Shown here one piece after another: positions 57,901 through 64,000 of a DNA stretch of 64,000 bases. The notes beneath the pieces were generated by a model that was not told where the DNA came from, did no database searches, and saw only the letters and a program-made list of their open reading frames with translations. The stretch's first letter is position 1. Every line of letters begins with the position of its first letter. Source of the stretch: Chondrosia reniformis (taxonomy: Eukaryota; Porifera; Demospongiae; Chondrillida; Chondrillidae); contig OX359195.1 in assembly GCA_947172415.1 (NCBI GenBank), positions 4,315,501 through 4,379,500 of the forward strand. Direction: 5' to 3'. A program made the position numbers and the translations under genes.

Positions 57901-60900
57901 AGTGGCATACTGAAACTTAACTATACACATCACTTCTATGTTTGGGCGTATCATAAATATACTAAAAGTAGGGACAGCTTAATTACGTGACACAGGTCTT
58001 TGGCTGGGATCAGTGTGCAGTCTATCAAGGATGAATCCTCTCGAAGTAGTCCGGAGATGATGTCCAGTGCTGTATTGATAGGTATCCTGGTGAACAAGCT
58101 GGTTACATCAAAACTGACCATCTCATATCCTCTGTTCTAAGTTCCATTTGTCTAATTCGTTTGACAAATTCTGCAGAATTCCTTACACTTGATTGTTTCT
58201 GTCCTCCCAGTGGTGCTAGGATTCTGGTGAGCTCTTTGGCTAGCTTGTAGGTGGGAGAACCGATGGCTGACATAATTAGCCTGAGCGGAGTTCCTTCTTC
58301 ATGAATCTTGGGTAGTCCATAGATATATGGAGGTGTGCTGTACTGGGGTGTCAGCTTAGATCTTGTTGTATCATCGATTCTTCCTTTATCTCTCAGTTCC
58401 TTCAGGGCCTTTCTGATCTTGTTCTCCACTTTCGATGTGGGATCCCCCGAGTTTTTCATAGGTCTTATCTATCAGCATATCTTCCATCTTCTCTACATAT
58501 TGGGCATGGTTCATCACTACAGCGGCATTACCCTTGTCTGCTGGAAGTATCACAACATCATCAGATCTCTTGATGGCTTTCAACATACTTCCGTCAAGAT
58601 TTCTATCCGGTAGTTTAGTTCTTCAGTGCTTCGCTAACATTCTGTCTTAGTTCCCTGGCTTGGTTGTGATCAAGTTGTTTGGCAGTGGCTTCGGTTGCAG
58701 CGATTATGTAGTTATAGGAGATGCACGAAGGAGTGATCTCGTAGTTTAGACCCAAGGATAAAACTTGTTCTTCAGAATTGGTAAGGATCCTGCTGTTGAG
58801 ATTCCTTACCGCCTGTAGATGGGGTGGCGTTCATTCTGGTGGCAAGTCCATTATAGATCAGAACTTGCGCTTGAGTCTGACCTTCGTTTCCCGGGCTTCC
58901 TCGTCAGTTGCCTTCAGGCACCATTGGTCAATTCCACTCCATTCTGTGTTGGTCAAAAGTTCCTTAAATTCTAGAGTGTTGTTGTGTATTTCGTTCCCAA
59001 TTCTTATCTTCCAGGCACTAACATTTCTTATTACTGATTGTACGAGGGCTTCACTTGCTCTGGTCCTATTCCATAGCTACCTGGAACAATTGCGGGGAGT
59101 GACACTCTCAGGCCTCGGGGAATGATGCGATTGTTCCTGCATCTACTTAGGAAGGTTAGCTGGTTCTTTACTCGTGCCATCTTTTTCATGCTGTTTCTCT
59201 GGCAGTACGAAAAAGCTTCACTTTTGCTTGCTCAGAGTGTCCATTGCTACGTTGTTATATGATAAACTGGTTAATGAGCTTCGCGTAGCAGCGTGAAACA
59301 ATTGACAGTTTTTTATAACATTCGTTCTCTTTTTTCTTAAGAACTATTACATCATCTTATTACGTCATGGTTCTTTATCTCACCAATTAGTCTGTTTATA
59401 TTAACTCGTAACTAATTTTGTGTCATTCAGCTGAGGAAGGTCTGCGGACCGAAACGTCCTGAAATAATTCATCAATTGTTTCACGCTGCTACACAAAGCT
59501 CATTAACCAGTTTATCATATAACAACATAGCAATGAACCTTTATTCTTCCATATTGATTAATTCAATAATATATGCAATAAACAATAACCAGAAAAGCAT
59601 TATCTTTACACTGTGTACAAATGCGTATTTAGCCATATGAAAGGAGGGTTTTTATCCAGGTAAGGAATGTACGAAACCTAAAATTTAAACCACACACTGA
59701 TAGGAGCACATTACAGTAAAATTGTTTGTAGACACAAAAGGCAACAAGTAGATTGCACAAGAATGATTGGCTTCTTGAGAGCGAAAGAGAAAAATGACGA
59801 AATACAAAACTTGGCAAGAGATCATTTCCCATGATGGCCATACTGTTGATTGTATTTGGCTTCAGAAGGCCAGCCTGATCTCGAGTGTGCCCCACAATAG
59901 GAAATCGAATGATGAGAACCGTCTATATGTATATGTATGGCCCACTTTGGAACTTCTGTCTGGTTTAGAAACTGGTTAATCTGCTATGCAGCGGGTGTCA
60001 ACGATTCACAGTTTAAAGTATAATACACTCTGTTGCCGGGGCAACCGCCTGTGTTTAAATTTCGTAACTGTGATATAACAGGATTTAAAAAGCTATATAC
60101 TGCATCGGCTTGTTAAATCCTGTTATATCCCTGCCCAAATATGGTAAACTAAGACGTTTCTTCTAGGGGGGTGGACAATTCTCCTTACATTCAGGACAGT
60201 TGGGGTAGTCAGGGCAAGAGCATTCTTTGAAGTTGTCAGCGTTAAAGCAAAACCAACCAGATGCTAGATGAGCCATCCTAAAAGTCCCGCCAAAATAACG
60301 ATAAGAAGCAACGGAGTAACATCACTCATACCACGGCGTTTCGGTATATATGGGTATATATACACCTCAACGCCATGGTATCAGAGTACTGTAGTACTCT
60401 CTAAGTAGGAATAGCCAAAAAAGATGGCCACCCTATCTAATGTATTACGAATTAACACCTCATAAATCGTCAGCGAAGCGATTTTCAGTTATATTCAGTT
60501 ATTTGCAGCCATTCATGCACTTTTTTCTAAATGCCAAAACGTCTTTCGACACTCTATAGCATTTAAAAAGCGGTTAACCAGGAATAGGGCCATTCTCGAA
60601 ATTCATTTTTTCTTCTTTCTTTTGTCAAATGGACTAGCACTAATATGCGAACTTATGCAGGAATGTACAAGTTATAAATTGTTATAAATGTTTCAGAACT
60701 AGGGGATAGACAGCCCTAAATCTGAATGCGCTATACAAGAAACAGGTTAATTATGAAAAGCAAAAATTGTGGTCTTCTCGGTCGCCATTTTTATATAAGA
60801 GATCATGGTTTTTGGCATATTATTTCTCTTGTCCAAGACGAGAGTTTCGCCAAGAAAACTTTAAAATCAATTTAAAACAAGTAATAAGAAGAAGAAAAAA

Positions 60901-61846
60901 GGGGGAATACAAGTAAATAAAAAACATATACAAAAATGATGTTAGAAGTAGGAATGGCAGTGTTCACTAATACATCTGCAAAAAGTATCGAAACAAGACA
61001 GTCTGTGTTTGGGCGCATCATTCCTACTCAGATTAGTGCGCCCAAACACAGAAGTGTATGGTTAAGTTACTTAAATTTCAGTATACATGAACTTCTGTGT
61101 GATTAGCCTTATCATATAATCACTGTCTTGTTTCGATACTTATTGCAGATGTATTAGTGAACACTGCCATTCCTACTTCTAACATCATTTTTGTAAATGT
61201 TTTTTATTTACTTTAACTAATACATTTAAACCATGCCCTTATAATATGTATAGTATCCAAGTTGAACCCAGTATATAAAATTTCCCTTAATCTATGGCAT
61301 AAGTCTAATGAATAATCAATATCGACTTGTTTTGAGCAACTGGAAATTAGTGGTTCATTAATATTCAGTTTGCAAAGAAAAAATGATATGCATATATAGC
61401 AGACAACTTGTTATGATCAGAGAGGGACTCTTGGAGGCTTAGTATGGTATATGTAAAGAGAGAGGAGAGATGAAAAAACTCTATTAAAATGAGAAATATT
61501 GCTCATACACGGGTCATCATAATACATAAATAAAAACAGCTGTTTAAAGATCACACAATACAATGAGTAGGCTAGTAAGAAAGACATATCAAAGCCCATA
61601 ATGTATATACATCTTTCATGGTGAGCAGTAATTATTCATACACGTGCTTGTTTATAGATAAAGCTGATTATAGAATGTATTCCCTAGATAAATACAGACT
61701 CAGTGCAGACTAACTGTAACACATGCAGTAACATTGGAATTCCTCCTGCCAATCTAATATCCTCGTTGAGTTCCTGGTCTCTTCCAAGGTATTCCAGTGT
61801 TGATGTTATTCTTTGCAGAATGTAAATATCATTACTCTTCAGCATG
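42696..61846 (-). CDS. NEK10: NEK10-like kinase gene, ten exons in window (gene span)
   Basis: Exons on the minus strand, in order: 61846-61715, 52718-52365, 52222-52120, 52006-51839, 51540-51277, 51150-50969, 50688-50559, 43764-43544, 43501 to about 43055, 42910-42696. The protein has armadillo-type repeats, then a kinase domain, then a coiled-coil-like tail; this layout and the residue pattern (YHAFRALRFLFSLDR, FGLAKQKQ, HKII-like tail) match animal NEK10, a NimA-related kinase linked to cilia and DNA-damage checkpoints. Every junction that can be tested keeps the reading frame with GT-AG borders, and no stop or frameshift is found. The start and earlier exons lie beyond 61.8 kb, possibly outside the window. 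Introns of 9.0 kb and 6.8 kb are filled with transposons. Confidence 0.88.
43055..43501 (-). CDS. NEK10: NEK10-like exon: post-kinase region
   Basis: Begins after a tatacag acceptor; the split codon AA|C joins to NYFMTSSLFRHHKEAI. About 145 residues, rich in Ser, His and Pro, low similarity as in other NEK10 tails. The donor is uncertain: GTATTG (exon end about 43055) or GTTGGT (43059). Confidence 0.8.
43544..43764 (-). CDS. NEK10: NEK10-like exon: end of kinase domain and start of coiled coil
   Basis: IVEGDYPAIEEGLYSQEMSC, then VINRCLENDPSFRPDAVQV (helix I with the conserved Arg of kinase subdomain XI), then a charged helix with NEILSQKCNREKDKAH. Borders: acceptor tttag, donor GTATGT. Confidence 0.9.
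43803..44605. repeat. Foldback repeat Z with head segment, copy 2 (in NEK10-like intron)
   Basis: The head (43803-44095) matches 41228-41525 and also the interior of the MITE at 48715-49216. The foldback arms near 44100-44240 and 44455-44600 (aatggcacaaaaagtacagaaac and its inverse) flank a spacer. No gene. Confidence 0.75.
44720..45075. repeat. Interspersed repeat Y, copy 2
   Basis: Homologous to 31020-31320; carries catcatgctcaataataacg, a gatgaagatgaag run and tttttgctcctatacaaatg. Unknown origin. Confidence 0.65.
45085..45835. repeat. Interspersed repeat X, copy 1, starting with a TAATC microsatellite
   Basis: Starts with acagtacaagttacaatatactaagg and (taatc)n at about 45113-45145. The body (tcatatggctccaagaaagg, gtgaaaccaacatata) recurs inverted at 49560-50250, and split in two at 53305-53546 and 55570-56060. 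Toward the right end the copies share a frame-like stretch (KRHCLIAKEDHPF here). Confidence 0.8.
45868..46022 (+). repeat. Inverted-repeat unit around a decayed hammerhead-like motif
   Basis: Arms agaataaagccttgctgag (near 45870) and the inverse of caacagggctttattctta (near 46000) enclose CTGATGA (45949), GAC...GTT as a possible stem II, then GAATAGTC where GAAACGTC would be expected. The layout equals the Penelope-like terminal unit at 59255-59530, so this may be a solo relic. Confidence 0.45.
46160..46710. repeat. Foldback family FB1, diverged copy
   Basis: 46270-46700 aligns with the right arm of the palindrome at 47612-48645 (ggcctccaaccctgttgatta, catcatcttcagtctatact). Inverted end segments are visible near 46170-46215 and 46650-46705 (acaatcaagtacta and tagtacttgattgt). 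Confidence 0.75.
46713..46927. mobile_element. 215-bp MITE with CCGTATATC termini
   Basis: Ends CCGTATATCGGGAATTGAATG and the inverse CCGCATATCAGGAAATGAATG, flanked by TA. No coding region. The ends resemble those at 39692-40242 and 34253-39136. Confidence 0.8.
47095..47510 (+). repeat. Interspersed repeat W, copy 1
   Basis: Matches 60015-60390 in inverse orientation. It contains a hairpin (ataacaggattta and taaatcctgctat, 47391-47450) and a short Cys-rich frame (47245-47397). Confidence 0.78.
47245..47397 (+). other. 50-codon Cys-rich open frame in repeat W
   Basis: Starts MAHLAPGWFCLNADDF, followed by ECSCPDYSNCPKCKENC, a Pro-Lys run and stop. The other copy (60 kb) encodes the same frame up to PPP, then a stop. 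All differences I see between the copies change the amino acid, which argues against purifying selection. Possibly the 5' end of a captured gene; function unknown. Confidence 0.35.
47612..48645. repeat. Nearly perfect palindrome FB1, about 490-bp arms
   Basis: Left arm 47612-48110 and right arm 48148-48645 are inverted copies (for example caattgtccatgtgtaggaa and ttcctacacatggacaattg); mirror frames of 75 codons in the two arms are identical. The spacer is about 35 bp around 48128. No TSD was identified. It lies in a NEK10-like intron. Confidence 0.92.
48715..49216. mobile_element. Pogo/Tigger-like MITE
   Basis: Termini CAGTGGAACCTCGCTTAACG and inverse CAGTGGAACCTCACAAATGC; TA flanks (48713-48714, 49217-49218). 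Sub-terminal accacctcaaaatt motifs are repeated. The interior (48930-49110) matches the head of repeat Z. No transposase. Confidence 0.85.
49560..50250 (-). repeat. Interspersed repeat X, copy 2
   Basis: Inverse copy of 45085-45835. Read on the minus strand it contains a stretch MSLRKHLVNLVTLRKRHHL, then NGYDKSTLFYEKELRNKQVV and stop, partly conserved in the other copies. Confidence 0.75.
50559..50688 (-). CDS. NEK10: NEK10-like exon: kinase subdomains VIII-X
   Basis: The split codon AG|C gives Ser in YWSPELV, the APE-loop equivalent; then KVDIWAAGCLLYQMA with the conserved Asp of subdomain IX, and GSNLLTLATK. Acceptor gataatag, donor GTTAGC. Confidence 0.92.
50969..51150 (-). CDS. NEK10: NEK10-like exon: catalytic and activation loops
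   Basis: LTLALRYIHKEKRVTHRDLS contains HRD with the catalytic Asp; AANVMVG holds the Asn; LTITDFGLAKQKQ holds the Mg-binding DFG. The activation loop ends NSTVGTIPYW. All catalytic residues are present. Acceptor acatag, donor GTAAGT. Confidence 0.93.
51277..51540 (-). CDS. NEK10: NEK10-like exon: helix C and hinge
   Basis: IKITHPSLGKTLHEREKSM leads to HLLNEVTIMKEKLKH (helix C with the salt-bridge Glu), KYYKTFTENGHLYIVMELLE (hinge) and FTEPQIWKLFLQ. Acceptor tgcatag, donor GTAATT. Confidence 0.92.
51839..52006 (-). CDS. NEK10: NEK10-like exon: start of kinase domain
   Basis: ESINKDSSTMFTVGPYQVIE, then LLGNGAFGSVY (glycine-rich loop) and FVAIKE (ATP-binding Lys). Acceptor gtcatag, donor GTAAGT. 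Confidence 0.92.
52120..52222 (-). CDS. NEK10: NEK10-like exon: linker before kinase
   Basis: LFPPAIFEQFINVGHYQWDL followed by KSYTKVLDSVNTLQ, aligning with the segment after the ARM repeats of NEK10. Acceptor actcacag, donor GTAGGT. The split Arg codon AG|A joins perfectly to the previous exon. Confidence 0.88.
52365..52718 (-). CDS. NEK10: NEK10-like exon: armadillo region
   Basis: CCSTLTQLGVNDASAAAIVQ, NNGVYVLTNFIRP and YHAFRALRFLFSLDRHRALF are highly characteristic of the NEK10 ARM region. Acceptor catcacag, donor GTATGC. Confidence 0.92.
52900..53160 (-). repeat. Degenerate 3' fragment of the Penelope-like family
   Basis: Matches the 3' region of copies A-D with many changes. The hammerhead region (about 53012-53075) reads CTGTTGA, GGGTGGAATTCC and GAAGC instead of CTGATGA and GAAAC, so it should be inactive. 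Confidence 0.75.
53692..53746 (-). ncRNA. Hammerhead ribozyme motif, Penelope-like copy D
   Basis: Core and stems II and III are as in copies A-C. Stem I is GGATAA/TGACCC with one extra mismatch. Confidence 0.7.
53989..55560 (-). pseudogene. Penelope-like reverse transcriptase, copy D
   Basis: Fragments of ADK (GPCP-like PADRAFNN, Lys changed), MPKLHK-type, motif A (FDFSTLYTVIPH-like), motif B (RMGTDCAAVV), motif C and the C-terminal block (FKLKPTFNTCLSRQRLV) are visible in several frames, with many small deletions, for example in the motif B-C interval near 54610. It lacks the 2-nt insertion shared by A and C at the RFIAAS position, so it comes from a different source copy. Confidence 0.82.
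56166..57712 (+). mobile_element. Merlin (IS1595-like) DNA transposon in a NEK10-like intron
   Basis: Terminal inverted repeats of about 55 bp begin GGATCACCTAAACTATAC on both sides. The flanks aatctcac (56158-56165) and aacctcat (57713-57720) match at 6 of 8 positions, as expected for an old 8-bp target duplication of Merlin. The size (1547 bp) is typical. Contains one transposase pseudogene. Confidence 0.9.
56415..57407 (+). pseudogene. Merlin transposase (ISXO2-like), with a 105-bp intron, broken
   Basis: Starts MSLFSLGAIIFGDEGTLID followed by TGA (56472-56474) where Trp is expected, in frame. Next come a Cys-x-Cys-Cys zinc ribbon half (GYTWRCTCCHTM), a frameshift near 56745, NGVVVRIDELLF (first Asp), an intron 56854-56958 (GTAAGC...AATACAG) that joins in phase to RHQGRPLRDEVWVFGMVDM, a TGA in VVQ*RDAV near 57057, a frameshift near 57105, then EIIYSDQWSAYCRVGALPNV (second Asp) and NAESYWERVKGKLKKMKGC (third acidic or Asn position). 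The order is that of the DDE/N domain of IS1595/ISXO2. Two stops and two shifts make it dead. Confidence 0.9.
57775..57985. repeat. Foldback repeat Z, partial copy
   Basis: aaataaaacattcagaaatgaagttaaaagtagggatggc and gttaaactaca-type text match one arm of Z at 41525 and 60905. It adjoins the truncated 3' end of the Penelope-like element E. Confidence 0.7.
57990..58620 (-). pseudogene. Penelope-like RT, second family, N-terminal part
   Basis: Contains KRSDDVVILPADKGNAAVVM (the ADKG block), then in another frame YIYGLPKIHEEGTPLRLIMS and SPTYKLAKELTRILAPLGG (RT1-2a), and, after another shift near 58120, FDVTSLFTRIPI (motif A) before truncation. Motifs B and C and any GIY-YIG domain are lost. 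Frameshifts at about 58455 and 58120. Confidence 0.85.
59255..59530. repeat. Inverted-repeat terminal unit of the second Penelope-like family
   Basis: gataaactggttaatgagct (59263) and agctcattaaccagtttatc (near 59498) are inverted copies, extending to about 50 bp each (gcagcgtgaaacaatt). They enclose 160 bp with the hammerhead motif. The motif is on the opposite strand to the RT, as in an inverted partial LTR. Confidence 0.85.
59424..59464 (+). ncRNA. Hammerhead ribozyme motif with palindromic ACGT stem III
   Basis: Stem I TTCAG (59426-59430) with CTGAA (59459-59463), core CTGAGGA (59431-59437, position 7 being free), unpaired A, stem II GGTC-TGCG-GACC, then GAAACGTC (59451-59458). Stem III is only AC/GT with no loop, so two molecules must pair through ACGT. 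Predicted cleavage after C59458. All invariant positions are present. Confidence 0.82.
59540..60014. other. Non-coding intronic sequence
   Basis: No domain is recognised in the short frames on either strand. Confidence 0.5.
60015..60390 (-). repeat. Interspersed repeat W, copy 2
   Basis: Inverse of 47095-47510, including the hairpin (taacaggatttaa) and the Cys-rich frame, here closed by a stop after PPP. Confidence 0.78.
60905..61218. repeat. Foldback repeat Z, head-less copy
   Basis: Arms gaagtaggaatggcagtgtt and its inverse aacactgccattcctacttc bound a palindrome with gtgtttgggcgca / tgcgcccaaacac near the centre. Confidence 0.88.
61219..61714. other. Non-coding intronic sequence
   Basis: Nothing recognised. 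Confidence 0.5.
61715..61846 (-). CDS. NEK10: NEK10-like exon: armadillo repeat
   Basis: MLKSNDIYILQRITSTLEYL and NEDIRLAGGIPMLLHVLQ form a typical armadillo repeat. Acceptor tacctag, donor GTTAGT. The split codon CA|A joins in frame to the exon at 52718 across a 9.0-kb intron. Confidence 0.82.
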
Positions 61847-62584
61847 CTAGGTAGGATAAAAATTACATATGCATATGTAGAAATTGACAATGAGCAAATT
61901 ACAACAAATAAACAAATAAATCTACCAGTTGCTAATATCTAACTCTGCTAGACAGTGGCATAGGCATACAGTAATCAAATTCACCACTCTAATTAAGACA
62001 ATAGCAGGGACTACACCATAGTACATGTACTCCTCCCAGTTCAAGCTTCTTCTGTAGAAAGCTTAACTTTGGCTAAATTTGAAGTTAATTGGGTAGCTAC
62101 TGATTCCTAGAAGGCCGGGTAATACTATATATGTTCAGGTCCCTGCATTTCAAACAAAGGCAGGGTACAAAGGCAGGGTACAACATGGGACTCCACTTTC
62201 AGCAACAAAAGGAATAAATTGCTGTGGGTGGATAAAACGTAATAACCTATTAATAAATTTAAGTCGTGGTTCTTAATTTTTTCCTTTGTTAGAATTTATT
62301 TTCCCTCCTTAGATCCAGCTTCCCTGTTATAGGAGGTAGGAATGGAATATTAGAAATGATCATCGACTTAATGGAGTGGTTAGTTGTCATATTGATTCTG
62401 ATGGTGTACTTGTACAGCACGTTCTGCATCAAGTATTTCTTAAGGTTGTGCAAGTTTTGACAAGAGGTGGCATTACTGGTAGGTGGTGGGATCAATGTTA
62501 GTAATAGTAATTGGCGCCAGCACCACTGAAGTGACTGAATTTAGGTGGGGCTAATATTCTTGGGGTTGTCTCCAGCTCCACTTT
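61847..62584. other. Non-coding sequence
   Basis: No gene is recognised. A minus-strand frame at 62495-62289 has no domain I know. A short duplication aaaggcagggtac lies near 62157-62180. Confidence 0.45.
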
Positions 62585-62680
62585 GATACCCTATTGTTGC
62601 TTCCTTGATCACTATCCCTAGACATATGCCCTTCCTGACCACAGCAGTTACAAGTGTGACAACTTTACGTCAATACTGTA
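62585..62680 (-). pseudogene. Zinc-knuckle remnant
   Basis: Minus strand reads CHTCNCCGQEGHMSRDSDQG, a CCHC knuckle with the last Cys changed to Ser. This could come from a retrotransposon gag or a cellular knuckle protein; no neighbouring domain helps. Confidence 0.35.
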
Positions 62681-63368
62681 CAGAGTAAGCGTATTCAGCT
62701 GAGTTTGCGATGGTACAGTTAAATTGGGAAACTGTTTCTTATCACAACTTGGAAGAACAAGAACTATTATTATGATTACAACAAGTCAAGGCAGATGTTT
62801 ATAGAAAAATAAGGGTGTGATACAAGAAAAGGTTAAGATGAGATGGACTTAAACACTTAAGCTAAATATGAAATAAATCTGTCAACACAGACAGGTAAAA
62901 TAGGTCAAATGAAAGTACAGGAAGGGATAAAACTAAACACATGGTTACAGAACTCTTAGTAAACTAATCCAACTAAGTGTTAAACAAGACTAAACCTGGT
63001 CCATAGGCATGACTAGCTCCTAAAACATACAAATAAAGTAAAGTCTAAAACTACGTTCAATTAACACCGTTACACAAGTAAACAAGGCTAACAAAGTCAA
63101 CAAGTTTACTCTAGTGGACCAGAACAAAGTGATTATCAACCTTAGTAAAAGAAGATTAATGTCACAACAGAGATAATTCTTATACACCATTCGCCTTGAT
63201 TTATAGGAAGTCCATCCCACATACATACCACAGATTGACACAAGGATAGAATCATTACCCTGTACCTTACCTGGTCAACATGGTGAACAGGTTAGGAGTG
63301 AGTCCAGTGGTACTTGTCCAGAGTGCCTCCGCTCTGGACAAAGGTCCTCAGTACCAACCGGACCAAAA
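62681..63368. other. Non-coding sequence before the LINE
   Basis: No gene is seen. gtccagagtgcctccgctctggac near 63318 is a perfect hairpin. Confidence 0.45.
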
Positions 63369-64000
63369 ATGTCAACAAGTGGCTATGAAGAAGCTAAAGT
63401 CGGATATGGAGGCCTCGATCACTTACCAGCAATTCTTCTTAGTGAAGAAGCTGTAAGCATAGCTCCATCATTAACTAATATTTTTGTCTTATCAATGCAG
63501 ACAGGCTCTCTTCCCAATGACTGGACTAGATCAAATGTAGTACCACTTCTAAAGAAAGCAAATAAAGACTTCCAAGCAAATATAGACTTATTAGTCTTAT
63601 AGGCCATGTTTTCAAAATATGGAATCCTTAATTAATAAGGATATGAGAAAGTTCATTAAACCTTTATGTTTCTCCTCACAATATGGCTTTCAATCTAGAC
63701 ACTCAACCCTAACACAGCTATTAACAACTGTCCATCATTCTGCCAAAAGTCTTGACAAATGTCTAACTAATCATGCCATATTCCTAGATTTTTCCAAGTC
63801 TTTTGATTCAGTACCTTATCAACGTTTACCTTTGAAACTGGATACTACTGGAGGAAGGGACAAGCTTTTCAAATGGGTTGCTTCTTTCTTAAACAGGGAA
63901 GAGAGCGTCATAATAAATGGAGAGTGCTCTAATTGGACAAAGGTGAACTCAGGTGTGCCACAGGGTACAGTTCTTGGATCCTTATTTTCTTTGTTTACAT
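63369..64000 (+). pseudogene. LINE reverse transcriptase, runs off the window
   Basis: IAPSLTNIFVLSMQTGSLPN and DWTRSNVVPLLKKANKDF lead, after a frameshift near 63590, to LIGHVFKIMESLINKDMRKF, YGFQSRHSTLTQLLTTVHHS, AIFLDFSKSFDSVPYQRL (motif A) and NSGVPQGTVLGSLFSLF (motif B). It is a non-LTR reverse transcriptase of the Jockey/CR1-like group, different from the copy at 36 kb. The endonuclease part is absent on the 5' side. The catalytic FADD motif would be beyond 64000. Confidence 0.85.

Larger units (their letters stand above)
57986..59530 (-). mobile_element. Penelope-like element of a second family (E), 3' truncated
   Basis: Minus-strand RT pieces (58620-57990) preceded by a 5' region and a terminal unit (59255-59530) made of inverted repeats around a hammerhead motif. 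The RT stops at the Z repeat near 57985. It is unrelated at sequence level to copies A-D. Confidence 0.8.

Noticed and set aside
59629-59895. Hypothetical minus-strand gene
   Set aside because: No domain, no splice context and no second copy; likely chance.

Overview
The window is animal nuclear DNA, AT-rich and dominated by transposable elements. The animal assignment rests on one host gene with spliced exons on the minus strand (about 42.7-61.8 kb). Its encoded protein follows NEK10, a NimA-related kinase with N-terminal armadillo repeats. The elements (Penelope-like, Merlin, an ISL2EU-type THAP/YqaJ transposon, pogo-like, CR1/L2-like LINEs, Gypsy, a tyrosine-recombinase element) fit an invertebrate such as a sponge or cnidarian, but the species cannot be fixed from the sequence.

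Layout. 1-12 kb is a degenerate 12-13 bp minisatellite. It is interrupted by a decayed hAT-like transposon (2022-4575) and by three copies of one Penelope-like retroelement (A 6677-8418 plus; B 10722-11585 minus; C 11989-15225 minus, itself split by a 478-bp MITE). 15.2-24.96 kb is a 142-bp satellite with higher-order structure, split by an ISL2EU-like transposon (19478-23221). That transposon has an intact SWIM+YqaJ gene and a broken THAP/DDE transposase. 25.36-26.2 kb is a second tandem array (147-bp unit with an internal hairpin). 26-34 kb is mostly non-coding, with a tyrosine recombinase pseudogene (30.1-31.1 kb) and a Gypsy pol fragment (33.3-33.9 kb). 34253-39136 is bounded by inverted CCGTWTAGYGGGAAA termini and flanking TA. 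It holds transposase pieces on the plus strand, decayed Ulp1-like and HIRAN-like pieces on the minus strand, a nested LINE and a nested pogo-like MITE.

From 42.7 kb to 61.8 kb the NEK10-like exons keep perfect splice phase while the introns carry foldback elements, a nearly perfect 1-kb palindrome, pogo-like MITEs, another copy (D) of the first Penelope-like family, a Merlin transposon with its own intron, and a second Penelope-like family. 61.9-64 kb is intronic or upstream sequence ending in a LINE reverse transcriptase that runs off the window.

The most notable signal is hammerhead ribozyme motifs in both Penelope-like families. In family 1 (four good copies, one degenerate) the core CTGATGA, a GGG/CCC stem II, GAAAC, GTC and a pairing stem I are all visible. 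In family 2 (59424-59464) stem III is the bare palindrome ACGT, which suggests a dimeric ribozyme. Family 2's motif sits between inverted repeats, and the same arrangement occurs as a relic at 45.9 kb.
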